Source of the DNA: DATLFS01 sp035540935
Lineage (GTDB): Bacteria > Actinomycetota > CADDZG01 > WHSQ01
DNA: 39,538 nucleotides
Direction: 5' to 3'
NCBI GenBank assembly: GCA_035540935.1
Contig: DATLFS010000127.1
Span: 1-39,538, forward strand
The notes under the pieces were generated by a model. The model was not told the DNA's origin. It saw only the letters and a list, made by a program, of their open reading frames with translations, and searched no databases. The translations under genes were made by a program, and so were the position numbers. Positions 1 through 7,269 of the stretch are shown here, in pieces (positions within the stretch are counted from its first letter, which is position 1; every line of letters begins with the position of its first letter).

Positions 1-199
1 GCGACCGAGGTCGAGCTCGAGACCTCCGACGCAGAACCGGGCGCGCAACTCCGTCTCCGCGCTCCCCGTCCTCGCGGCGCGCTCGCCGGCGCGGACCCTC
101 TTCCGCCGCGCCGGCGAGCGCGCCGCGAGGACGGGGAGCGCGGAGACGGAGTTGCGCGCCCGGTTCTGCGTCGGAGGTCTCGAGCTCGACCTCGGTCGC
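1..199. repeat. Perfect 94-bp inverted repeat at the window start
   Basis: Bases 1-94 are the exact reverse complement of 106-199, around an 11-nt unpaired centre (95-105). The right arm is in-frame coding sequence that joins a normal TPR-like region of the LuxR-type gene, so the left arm is a reversed copy of it. A perfect palindrome lying exactly at a sequence end is what fold-back chimeras or assembly ends produce. A genuine cruciform or hairpin end cannot be excluded from sequence alone. Confidence 0.97.
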
Positions 200-1306
200 C
201 TCGAACCGGCATGCGATGCGTTCGACGACGCGGTCGCGTTCGCTTTCCGCAGCGGCCTGCAATGGAGCCAGTACGGGGTGAACGTGGTGACGCTTCAACT
301 GTTCGCGTACTACGCCGCGGGGCGCTGGGATGAGGCAGAAGATCTCGCGGCGAGCTTGGACGACCGCGTCCTCGGCGCCGCGCCGGCTGCGGCCGCCGCG
401 CTGTTCGTGGAGGTAGGCCGCGGGTACGAGCGGGCGGAGGCGCGTCTCGGGCGTCTCGCCCTCGCGTGGGCCGACGACGACTGGGCCGGCTATCTGGCCG
501 GTGGCTGCGGGGCCGACCTCGCGCTGTGGCGAGGAGACCTCGAGCGGGGACGCGCGCTGGTGACGCGCACGCTCGAGGTCTTCGACGCCAACGACGAGAC
601 CTGGGAGCTGAGTGTGATCTGGCCGGCGGCCTTGGGGATCGCGCTCGAGGCCGACGCCGCGCGCGCCGCTTCCGACACCGCCGACACGGACGCCGCCGCT
701 CGCTTGATCGGTCAGTGCCGCGAGGCCGCCGCGAGAGCGCGCGCGGCCGGACGACAGATGGGTCCCGAAGGCCGCGCCTGGCTGGCGCGGGCGGAGGCGG
801 AGTGGGCGCGGTTCGAAGGCCGTTCCGGTGTGCGGGAATGGCGAACGGCGGCCGAGGCGTTCGCTTACGGCTACGTCTACGAGGAGGCGCGGTGCCGGTG
901 GCGGCTCGCGGAGGCGTTGCTGGCGGAGGGAGACCGGGAGGCGGCGGCAGCCGAGGCCGCGGCCGCCCTCGACGTCGCCGATCGCCTCCGGGCGGCGCCT
1001 CTGCGAGAGGCGGTCCGGTCGCTGGCGCGGCGGGCGCGCCTCGGTATCGGCGCGCCGGGCGGCGACGGCGCCGCCGCGGGCCTGACGCCGCGGGAACTCG
1101 AGGTGTTACGCCTCGTCGCGTCAGGCAGGACGAATCAGGAGATCGCCGAAGCGCTGTTCATCAGCCGCAAGACCGCGAGCGTCCATGTCAGCAACATCCT
1201 GGCGAAGCTCGGCGTGCGCAGCCGTACCGAAGCGGCCGCCGCCGCTCACGAGCGGGGACTGGTTGGGCCTGCTACTCCGTCCCCTCCACCAGGAATGCGA
1301 CCTTGA
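107..1306 (+). CDS. LuxR-type transcriptional regulator, 5'-truncated
   Basis: C-terminal 399 residues of a LuxR-family regulator. Most of the protein is Ala/Leu/Arg-rich helical sequence with TPR-like periodicity, as in the large ATPase-TPR-LuxR (LAL) regulators. The last 60 or so residues are a LuxR/FixJ DNA-binding domain that starts at LTPRELEVLRLVASGRTNQE, followed by IAEALFISRKTASVHVSNIL. The frame is open to the window edge, but sequence before base 106 lies in the inverted repeat and is not trusted, so the true N-terminus, and any ATPase domain, is missing. A TTG at 152 is an internal codon, not a convincing start. The 3' end overlaps the convergent dodecin-like gene by 35 bp. The ligand and regulon are unknown. 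Confidence 0.85.
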   Translation, partial: RAGERAARTGSAETELRARFCVGGLELDLGRLEPACDAFDDAVAFAFRSGLQWSQYGVNVVTLQLFAYYAAGRWDEAEDLAASLDDRVLGAAPAAAAALFVEVGRGYERAEARLGRLALAWADDDWAGYLAGGCGADLALWRGDLERGRALVTRTLEVFDANDETWELSVIWPAALGIALEADAARAASDTADTDAAARLIGQCREAAARARAAGRQMGPEGRAWLARAEAEWARFEGRSGVREWRTAAEAFAYGYVYEEARCRWRLAEALLAEGDREAAAAEAAAALDVADRLRAAPLREAVRSLARRARLGIGAPGGDGAAAGLTPRELEVLRLVASGRTNQEIAEALFISRKTASVHVSNILAKLGVRSRTEAAAAAHERGLVGPATPSPPPGMRP

Positions 1307-1505
1307 CGTTGACCTTGTAGAGCGTCAGATCGCCGTTCTCGTCGACGTCCGCGGTCGACGAGATGACCTCGACGCCGCGGATGTTCCTGATGCTCCTCGA
1401 CGCCCCCTTGACGGCGCGCCGAACGGCGTCGCTGAACGACTCCGTCGAGCTCCCGACCAGCTCCGTCACCTTGACTACTGCGCCCGGCACATCCGAGTTG
1501 CTCAT
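1272..1505 (-). CDS. Dodecin-family small protein
   Basis: A 77-residue protein with the dodecin pattern (VVKVTELVGSS, then an alpha helix, then two strands ending KVNVKVAFLVE). Family members assemble into hollow dodecamers that store or buffer flavins. The start at 1505 is preceded by a good AAAGGAG ribosome site 4 nt upstream, which rules out a longer N-terminus. The residue usually Trp in the flavin stack is Phe24 here, and the usual Gln of the strand is Ser (VISST), so flavin binding is doubtful. It is tail-to-tail with the LuxR-type gene and upstream of, and co-oriented with, the acyl-CoA dehydrogenase. Confidence 0.8.
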   Translation of the reverse strand: MSNSDVPGAVVKVTELVGSSTESFSDAVRRAVKGASRSIRNIRGVEVISSTADVDENGDLTLYKVNVKVAFLVEGTE

Positions 1506-1578
1506 CTCGCTCCTTTCTCGTCGGACGACTGCTGCTGCAAGGGCTACCCATCGGGGCGCCCGCGACACACTGCCTCCG

Positions 1579-2730
1579 TCAGGAGAACGCGCTCTCGCCC
1601 GTCAACGCCCTCCCGATGATGAGCTTCTGTATCTGGCTCGTTCCTTCGTACAACGTCGTGACCCGCGCGTCACGCAGATATTTGCCGACGGGGTACTCGT
1701 CCACGTAGCCATAGCCGCCGAACACCTGAAGGGCCGCGTTCGCGGCTCGAACGGCCGCCTCGCTCGCGTAGTACTTCGCGTGACTGGACTCGACCGTGTG
1801 AGTCTCTCCCCTGTCGGCCATCGTCGCCACCTTCCACGTCAGCAGGCGCGCTGCCTCCGTCTCGACCGCGATGTCGGCGAGGAGTCCCTGGATCAATTGG
1901 AAGGACGCGACGGAGCGTCCGAAGGCGTGACGGTCGCGCGCGTACGCCACGGCGGCGTCGAGTGCCCCTTGCGCGATGCCGACGCTGCCTGCGGCGAGGG
2001 ACATCCGCCCCACGTCGAGTGCCGACATCGCCACCTTGAAACCCGCCCCCTCCGGGCCGAGGCGGTCGCCGTCCGGGACACGGACGTCTTCGAGCACGAG
2101 CTCGGCCGTGTCCTGCGCACGGAGACCCAGCTTGCCCGTGACCTTCGACGCGGTGAAGCCCGGACTCTTCGTGTCGACGACGAAGCACGAGATGCCCCTC
2201 GCGCCCTCCTCCGACGTCCGCGCGAACACGAGCGCGTGCGTCGCCCAGGTGCCGTTGGTGATGAAGATCTTCGTCCCGTTGAGGACCCAGCCGTCGCCGT
2301 CGCGCTCGGCGCGCGCCCGCAGCGCGCCGGCGTCGGAGCCATGCCCCGGCTCGGTGAGCGCGTAGCAACCGAGAGCTTCCCCGGAGCAGAGCGACGGCAG
2401 CCACCGTTCGCGCTGCTCCGGCGTCCCCCACCTGAGGATCGTCTTCCCGACGAGGCCGACGTTGACGCTGACGACGCCGCGAACCGACGAGTCGGCGATG
2501 CCCAGTTCCTCGACCACGAGGCAATAGGCGACGTTGTCGAGGCCCATGCCCCCGTACTCCTCGGGGAGCGGCGCGCCGAGGAAGCCGACCCGCGCCAGCT
2601 TCTCGACGATGCCCCGGTCCATCGTCTCGCTTCGGTCCCAGTCCCGTGCGAAGGGGACGATCTCGCGGCGCGCGAAGTCGCGCGCGGTCCGCCTGATCTC
2701 CTCGTGCTCGGGGCTGAGAGTGAAGTCCAC
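1579..2730 (-). CDS. Acyl-CoA dehydrogenase
   Basis: FAD-dependent acyl-CoA dehydrogenase, 383 aa, a usual length for the family. The N-terminal helical domain starts DFTLSPEHEEIRRTARDFA. The middle beta domain has CYALTEPGHGSD and FITNGTWATHA (flavin and substrate contacts). The C-terminal helical domain has FGGYGYVDEYPVGKYLRDA and LYEGTSQIQ, whose Glu (about residue 362) is the catalytic base of short/medium-chain enzymes. It would introduce the alpha-beta double bond in an acyl-CoA (fatty-acid or branched-chain catabolism) and pass electrons to ETF. The GTG at 2730 is chosen because homology begins there and the frame upstream only runs antisense to the ygfZ-like gene. Substrate chain length cannot be told. 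The start codon is 27 bp from the divergent ygfZ-like gene. Confidence 0.93.
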   Translation of the reverse strand: MDFTLSPEHEEIRRTARDFARREIVPFARDWDRSETMDRGIVEKLARVGFLGAPLPEEYGGMGLDNVAYCLVVEELGIADSSVRGVVSVNVGLVGKTILRWGTPEQRERWLPSLCSGEALGCYALTEPGHGSDAGALRARAERDGDGWVLNGTKIFITNGTWATHALVFARTSEEGARGISCFVVDTKSPGFTASKVTGKLGLRAQDTAELVLEDVRVPDGDRLGPEGAGFKVAMSALDVGRMSLAAGSVGIAQGALDAAVAYARDRHAFGRSVASFQLIQGLLADIAVETEAARLLTWKVATMADRGETHTVESSHAKYYASEAAVRAANAALQVFGGYGYVDEYPVGKYLRDARVTTLYEGTSQIQKLIIGRALTGESAFS

Positions 2731-2757
2731 CGTCGGCCGAGGATAGAAGATAGCCGT

Positions 2758-3606
2758 ATGGCGTTCGAAGAGATCCTGTTGGTCGACCGGTCGGACCGCG
2801 GCAAGCTGCGGCTCACCGGCGAACAGCGCGCTTGGTTCCTCCATCAGGTCGTCACCAACCGCTTCGAGGACATCCGGCCGGGGGAGACACGGGCGGCGGC
2901 GATGCTCACGCCGCACGGCCGGATGGTCGGCTTCTTCGAGGCGGTCGCGACCGACGACTCGCTCCTGCTCCATCTCGAGAGCGACCTGGCGGATCCGTTC
3001 GCCGACGCGTTGCGGCGTTACGTCTTCGCGACCCGCGTCGAGATCGAGGACGTGACCGGCGAGTGGGGCCTCCTCTTGCTCGTGGGCGATCGCTGGCGCG
3101 AGGCCGCGGCGCGGATAGAAGGCGCGGTGCTCCACGAGACGCTCTTCCTCGGGCCGCCGGCCGGTTATCTCTGGCTGCCTCGCGGCCGAACGTCGGAGGC
3201 CGCGGCGGCGCTGCAGGACGCGGGGGCGCGCCGGGGGGACGAGGAGGAGGCGGAGGCGATCCGCATCGCGCACGGACGCCCGCGGTGGGGACGCGACATG
3301 GACGCGAAGTCGTTGCCTCAGGAGGCGCGGCTCGACGAGCTCGACGCGCTCGACTTCCACAAGGGCTGCTACGTGGGTCAGGAGGCGGTGGCGAAGATCT
3401 TCTTCCGCGGCAAGGTCAACCGGAAGATCAGGAAGCTCGACCTGAGCGGCCCGGCAGCGCCGGGCGCCGAGGCGCGGCGCGACGGCGAGAAGGTGGGAGT
3501 CGTGACCTCCGCGTCCGGCAACGCCGCGATCGCAGTGCTCAAGCACACGGTCGAGCCCGGCGCGACGGTCGACGTCGACGGGATGCCGGCGAAGGTGGCG
3601 GGGTGA
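2758..3606 (+). CDS. ygfZ: YgfZ/GcvT-like folate-binding protein
   Basis: A 282-aa protein of the YgfZ (IBA57) branch of the GcvT fold. The family signature K-G-C-Y-x-G-Q-E is at residues 202-209 (KGCYVGQE), with the conserved Cys at 204. YgfZ proteins bind folate and help make or repair some Fe-S enzymes, and MiaB-dependent tRNA thiomethylation needs them in E. coli. The N-terminus has LTGEQRAWFLHQVVTNRFED, typical of the GcvT fold. The ATG at 2758 has no Shine-Dalgarno sequence and stands 27 bp from the divergent acyl-CoA dehydrogenase, so translation is probably leaderless or from a very short leader. The stop overlaps the GTG of the MBL hydrolase (GTGA), which suggests cotranslation. Its role in this organism is inferred. 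Confidence 0.9.
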   Translation: MAFEEILLVDRSDRGKLRLTGEQRAWFLHQVVTNRFEDIRPGETRAAAMLTPHGRMVGFFEAVATDDSLLLHLESDLADPFADALRRYVFATRVEIEDVTGEWGLLLLVGDRWREAAARIEGAVLHETLFLGPPAGYLWLPRGRTSEAAAALQDAGARRGDEEEAEAIRIAHGRPRWGRDMDAKSLPQEARLDELDALDFHKGCYVGQEAVAKIFFRGKVNRKIRKLDLSGPAAPGAEARRDGEKVGVVTSASGNAAIAVLKHTVEPGATVDVDGMPAKVAG

Positions 3607-4211
3607 GCAAGGACGTGCCGCACTACGAGGGCGACGACCTGATCGTGCGCAAGATCCGCGTCGGATCCATGGAGAACAACACCTACGTGCTCGAGTGCCC
3701 GGAGACGCACGAGGCGCTCCTCGTCGACGGGTGCTTCGACGCCGCTGAGATCATCCGGGCCGCGGCCGGCGCCGACATCGTCGCGATCGTTCAGACGCAC
3801 GGTCACCACGACCACGTGGCCGCGTTGCCGGAACTGGTGGAGCACTTCGGCGTGCCCGTGCTCGCGCACCCGGCGGAGGAGTATCCGGTGCCGATCGACC
3901 GACCGCTCGGAGACGGCGACCGGGTCACCTTCGGCCGCCGCGAGGCTGCCGTCCTGCACACGCCCGGACACACGCCGGGAGGGATCTGCCTTCTGTCCGG
4001 CAAGCACCTCATCTCCGGCGACACGCTCTTCCCCGGTGGCCCCGGGAACACCTGGGGCGATGCCGATCGGTTCGAAGAGATCGTCCGGCACATCGAGGAG
4101 AAGCTCTTCACGCTTCCCGGCGACACGAGGGTCTATCCGGGGCACGGCGACGACACCACGATCGAGCGCGAGCGGCCGCACCTCGACGAGTGGAAGGCGC
4201 GGGGCTGGTAG
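3603..4211 (+). CDS. MBL-fold metallo-hydrolase (glyoxalase II-like)
   Basis: A 202-aa metallo-beta-lactamase-fold hydrolase. Metal ligands are visible: THGHHDH (H66, H68, D70, H71), H123 in TPGHTPGG, D140 in SGDTLF and H181 in YPGHGDD. This is the full dinuclear set of the glyoxalase II/thioesterase-like group, without the C-terminal helical domain of true GloB. It likely hydrolyses a thioester or similar small substrate in the cytoplasm. The GTG start overlaps the ygfZ-like stop by 4 nt, so the two are one transcription unit. Such hydrolases are common in actinobacteria and the substrate cannot be deduced here. It converges on the CDF gene 10 bp downstream. Confidence 0.9.
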   Translation: MSKDVPHYEGDDLIVRKIRVGSMENNTYVLECPETHEALLVDGCFDAAEIIRAAAGADIVAIVQTHGHHDHVAALPELVEHFGVPVLAHPAEEYPVPIDRPLGDGDRVTFGRREAAVLHTPGHTPGGICLLSGKHLISGDTLFPGGPGNTWGDADRFEEIVRHIEEKLFTLPGDTRVYPGHGDDTTIERERPHLDEWKARGW

Positions 4212-4221
4212 GTCCGCGTCC

Positions 4222-5598
4222 CTAGGCGGGCTCGAAGTGGATGAGCACGTCGCCCACCTCAGGATGCGCCGCGTGCACCGCCTTCTCGATGCGCTCGCTG
4301 GCGTCGTGGATGCGCGCCAGCGGGAGCGACCCGCGGCCGCGGACGTGCGCCACCACCGCCAGCGCGCCCGACGATGACGTGACGACCACCTCGTGGCAGT
4401 CGACGACGTCGGGTTCCTCGAGAGCGATCCTCTGCACGTCGTCCACGAGGTCGCGCCGGTCGCCGGTCACATCCACCCCCAGGGCCGTCGGCGCCATCGG
4501 CTCGATGTGCGAGTCCACCCGCACGTCGCCGCCGAGCTCATCCGCGACGGCCCGCTCGATGCCCTCGGACAGCACGTGCGCTTCGGCGAGCGAGGTGTGA
4601 GCCGGCACCTTCGCATGGAGAGTCACGTGCAGAGCGCGCCTTCCTCCGTCCGCGAACGCGTGGACGCTCACGTTGTGCACCTCGTGCGTCCCCGGGACTT
4701 TGCTGGCGGCCGCCTGTGCGCGTTCCACGAGGCCGCCGGAATCGGCGGCCGGCTCCACATGCACCACCACGTCGCTGCCCGGCACCTCCCGCTCGATCTC
4801 CCGTTCGACGGCTTCCGCGATGTCGTGCGCTCGCTCCAGCGTCGTCGTGCGATCGGCGGTGACCGTCACGTCCGCGAAGAGCTGCCGTCCCGCCGAGCGC
4901 ACGCGCACGCGGCGCGCCTCCTGCACGCCGGCGGCGCCGGCCGCGGCGCGCGCCACGGCCTCGCGGCGCGCGGCCGGAGCACGATCCATCAGCACGTCGA
5001 CCGACCGCCGGCCGAGGCGCACCGCGGCGTAGAGGACGCCGGCGCCGACCAGCAGCGCGCCTATCGAATCGGCCTCCGGAGCACCCGCCCGGACGAAAGC
5101 CAGCGAGACGACCGCGACGCCGGCGGTGGCGACGTCCGTCACGACGTTCAGTGCTCCGGCGCGGAGAGCGTCGGAGTCCTCCCGGCGCGCCGCGGCCACG
5201 AGGATCCGCGCCCGCAGCGCGTCCACCAGCCCGGATGCCGCCAGGAGCGCGAGCGCGTAGGCCGGGGCCTCGACGGGAGCGATGCCGCGTCCCAGGCGCA
5301 GCACCGACTGCCCGGCTACCCACAGAACGAGGCCGCCGAGGACCAGCGTCTGCGCGAACGCCACGAGGTTCTCGGCCTTGGCGTGGCCATAGTGGTGCTC
5401 CTCGTCGGCCGGTTTCTCGGCGAGCCGGACGCCGAAGAAGACGAGGCCGAGGGCGACCACGTCGACGAGCGAGTCAAGCGCCTGGGAGAGAACCGCGAGG
5501 CTGCCGGTCGCCGCCCACGTCGCCAGCTTCAACAGGGCGAGCGCGACCGTGATGCCGAGCGACAGGGCGGCGGCGCGCACGGCGCGGGAGCGGCGCAT
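4222..5598 (-). CDS. Cation diffusion facilitator with three C-terminal domains
   Basis: A 458-aa CDF metal exporter. Residues about 8-205 form the transmembrane domain. The intramembrane site is D42/D46 (LDSLVD, TM2) and N151/D155 (NVVTD, TM5), a set without His, which is more usual for Mn/Fe-type than Zn-type CDFs. The cytoplasmic part is unusual: instead of one ferredoxin-like dimerisation domain there are three similar ones, about 210-284, 290-367 and 383-458, ending VHVEPA, DSHIEPM and IHFEPA. The start at 5598 is used because the frame upstream runs across the repressor's operator, and a TACGCT element sits 7 nt before this ATG. It is divergent from the mntR-like gene, which suggests shared metal control. 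It is probably a manganese (or iron) exporter; the metal is inferred. Confidence 0.9.
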   Translation of the reverse strand: MRRSRAVRAAALSLGITVALALLKLATWAATGSLAVLSQALDSLVDVVALGLVFFGVRLAEKPADEEHHYGHAKAENLVAFAQTLVLGGLVLWVAGQSVLRLGRGIAPVEAPAYALALLAASGLVDALRARILVAAARREDSDALRAGALNVVTDVATAGVAVVSLAFVRAGAPEADSIGALLVGAGVLYAAVRLGRRSVDVLMDRAPAARREAVARAAAGAAGVQEARRVRVRSAGRQLFADVTVTADRTTTLERAHDIAEAVEREIEREVPGSDVVVHVEPAADSGGLVERAQAAASKVPGTHEVHNVSVHAFADGGRRALHVTLHAKVPAHTSLAEAHVLSEGIERAVADELGGDVRVDSHIEPMAPTALGVDVTGDRRDLVDDVQRIALEEPDVVDCHEVVVTSSSGALAVVAHVRGRGSLPLARIHDASERIEKAVHAAHPEVGDVLIHFEPA

Positions 5599-5605
5599 CG
5601 AGCCG

Positions 5606-5611
5606 AGCGTA
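5606..5611 (-). promoter_or_regulatory. -10 element of the CDF gene, leaderless geometry
   Basis: On the minus strand TACGCT (TANNNT) is followed by 7 nt and then the ATG at 5598. There is no room for a ribosome-binding site. The identical hexamer and spacing occur before lipA. Confidence 0.5.
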
Positions 5612-5634
5612 AAGGCCGTCGCCTTGCGGCGAGG

Positions 5635-5650
5635 TTTAGCCGCGGCTAAA
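5635..5650. promoter_or_regulatory. DtxR/MntR-type operator palindrome
   Basis: TTTAGCCGCGGCTAAA is a perfect 16-bp palindrome in the 61-bp gap between the divergent CDF exporter and mntR-like repressor. Its right end overlaps the TAAAGT -10 element of the repressor (5647-5652), so bound repressor would block its own operon. The two TTTAGCC half-sites resemble those of DtxR-family repressors. I infer that the adjacent repressor binds it; no other copy was noticed in the window. Confidence 0.75.
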
Positions 5651-5652
5651 GT
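5647..5652 (+). promoter_or_regulatory. -10 element of the mntR-tro operon
   Basis: TAAAGT (TANNNT) with 7 nt to the ATG at 5660 and no Shine-Dalgarno sequence, the leaderless arrangement. Four of its six bases lie inside the operator palindrome. Confidence 0.55.
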
Positions 5653-5659
5653 CCGCTCC

Positions 5660-6349
5660 ATGGCGCGGCGAAACCCTCGATCGGCGGCGACCCCGGCCGC
5701 CGAGGACTACCTCAAGAACCTCTACTTCCTCGAGGAGGAGAGCGCCGGGCCCGTCACGACCAACCAGGTCGCGGAGCGCCTCGCGGTCGCCCCCGCGTCG
5801 GCGACGAACATGCTGAAGAGGCTCGCCTCTTCCGGGTACGTCCGCCACAGCCCCTACCGCGGGGTCGAGCTCACCGATGCCGGACGGCGCGAGGCGCTCG
5901 AGGTCATCCGCCACCACCGGCTGATAGAGACCTACCTCGCCGAGGCGCTCGGCGTGCCGTGGGACAAGGTGCACGACGAGGCCGAGGTATTGGAGCACGT
6001 GCTCTCGGAGGACCTGGAGGAGCGGATCGCGTCGCGCCTCGGGCACCCGAGCCGCGACCCGCACGGGCACCCGATCCCCCCGCGAGACCTTGCCGTCGTG
6101 GCGCGGGCGAGCGTCCGGCTCGACGAGATGGAGCCGGGGGAGCGCGGGACCGTCGCGGAGGTGAGCGACCGCGACCCGGAGGTGCTGCGCTACCTCGATC
6201 GGCGGGGGATCCGGCCGGGCCGGGGCGTCGAGGCGGTGCTGATCGAACCGTTCGGCGGCTCGATCACCGTCGAGGTGGAGGGGGAGCGACACGCGGTCGG
6301 GCCGGACGCCGCCAGGGCCGTGCGGGTAGCGCGGGGGGTGGCCCGGTGA
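5660..6349 (+). CDS. mntR: DtxR/MntR-family metal-dependent repressor
   Basis: A 229-aa repressor. The N-terminal winged helix covers about 14-80 (EDYLKNLYFLEEE, recognition region TNQVAERLAVAPASATNMLK, wing YRGVELTDAGR). The metal-binding/dimerisation domain (81-140) has H86, E90, H105, E109, E112 and H113. The SH3-like C-terminal domain is about 157-225. Asp16 and Glu109 take the places of DtxR Met10 and Cys102, which is the MntR rather than DtxR/IdeR combination and points to Mn2+. Unlike Bacillus MntR it keeps the SH3-like domain. It heads the tro operon: the stop overlaps the troA start (GTGA), and it probably represses itself, the importer and perhaps the divergent exporter. The ATG at 5660 is chosen over an upstream frame that would include the operator. 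Confidence 0.9.
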   Translation: MARRNPRSAATPAAEDYLKNLYFLEEESAGPVTTNQVAERLAVAPASATNMLKRLASSGYVRHSPYRGVELTDAGRREALEVIRHHRLIETYLAEALGVPWDKVHDEAEVLEHVLSEDLEERIASRLGHPSRDPHGHPIPPRDLAVVARASVRLDEMEPGERGTVAEVSDRDPEVLRYLDRRGIRPGRGVEAVLIEPFGGSITVEVEGERHAVGPDAARAVRVARGVAR

Positions 6350-7269
6350 AGGTGCGCCTGCTCGCGCTCGCGCTCGCCGCCTGCGGGCCGGTCGGTGCGC
6401 GGGAGCAGCCGGACGTCCGCGGCCGCCGCGTGGTGGCGGTGGCGACGACGGGGATGGTGGCCGACGTCGTGGCCCACGTCGGCGCCGGCCGCGTCGACGT
6501 CGTGGCGCTCATGGGGCCGGGGGTCGACCCCCATCTCTACAAGGCGAGCGAGGGCGACGTCTCGCGCCTCGGCGACGCGGACGTCGTCTTCTACAACGGG
6601 CTGCATCTCGAGGCCCGCATGGGAGAGGTGTTCGAGCGGATGGGTCACTACGTCAACACGGTGCCTGTCGCCGAGGCCGTGCCCGAGCACCTCCTCCACG
6701 CGCCGCCCGACTACGAGGGGCAGTACGACCCGCACGTTTGGTTCGACGTCTCGCTCTGGGCCTACACGGTCGACGCGGTGGCCGACGCGCTCGTGGATCT
6801 CGATCCCACCCACGCAGCCATCTATCGGGGGAACGCCGCCCGCTACCGCGACGCGCTGTCCGAGCTCGACGGCTACGTGCAGGCGCGGGTCGCGACGCTT
6901 CCGCGCGAGAAGCGGGTCCTCGTCACCGCGCACGACGCGTTCGGCTACTTCGGCAGCGCGTACGACTTCGAGGTGAAGGGCCTCCAAGGCATCAGCACCG
7001 TGGCGGAGGCCGGCGCGCGCGACCTACAAGAGGTGGCGACCCTCATCGCCGAACGGCGGATCCCGGCGGTCTTCATCGAGTCGTCGGTCCCGGTGAGGTT
7101 CGTCGAAGCGCTGCGCGAGGCCGTCCGCGCCCGGGGCTACGAGGTCGCGCTCGGGGGCGAGCTCTACTCCGACGCGCTCGGCGACCCGGGAGCGCCGGAG
7201 GGCACCTACGCGGGCATGGTCCGCCACAACGTCGACACGATCGTGAACGCACTCGGGGGGGAGGCATGA
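6346..7269 (+). CDS. troA: TroA-like metal-binding lipoprotein
   Basis: Solute-binding component (cluster A-I) of a metal ABC importer, 307 aa. The GTG start gives a very short signal peptide with lipobox LAAC (Cys13). Metal ligands in order are H63 (DPHLY), H130 (DPHVW), H196 (HDAFGYF) and D276 (YSDALG). Three His plus one Asp is the TroA set (Mn/Zn); dedicated Mn binders such as PsaA have Glu at the third position. There is no His-rich loop of the ZnuA kind. It has 4-nt overlaps with the repressor upstream and the ATPase downstream. Metal is thus either Mn or Zn from the sequence; the MntR-like sensor favours Mn. Confidence 0.92.
   Translation: MKVRLLALALAACGPVGAREQPDVRGRRVVAVATTGMVADVVAHVGAGRVDVVALMGPGVDPHLYKASEGDVSRLGDADVVFYNGLHLEARMGEVFERMGHYVNTVPVAEAVPEHLLHAPPDYEGQYDPHVWFDVSLWAYTVDAVADALVDLDPTHAAIYRGNAARYRDALSELDGYVQARVATLPREKRVLVTAHDAFGYFGSAYDFEVKGLQGISTVAEAGARDLQEVATLIAERRIPAVFIESSVPVRFVEALREAVRARGYEVALGGELYSDALGDPGAPEGTYAGMVRHNVDTIVNALGGEA

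Noticed and set aside
5599..5661. Longer N-terminus for the CDF protein starting at 5661
   Set aside because: It would place the operator and the CDF -10 element inside the coding region; the extra 21 residues are Arg/Lys/Ala-rich and not CDF-like.
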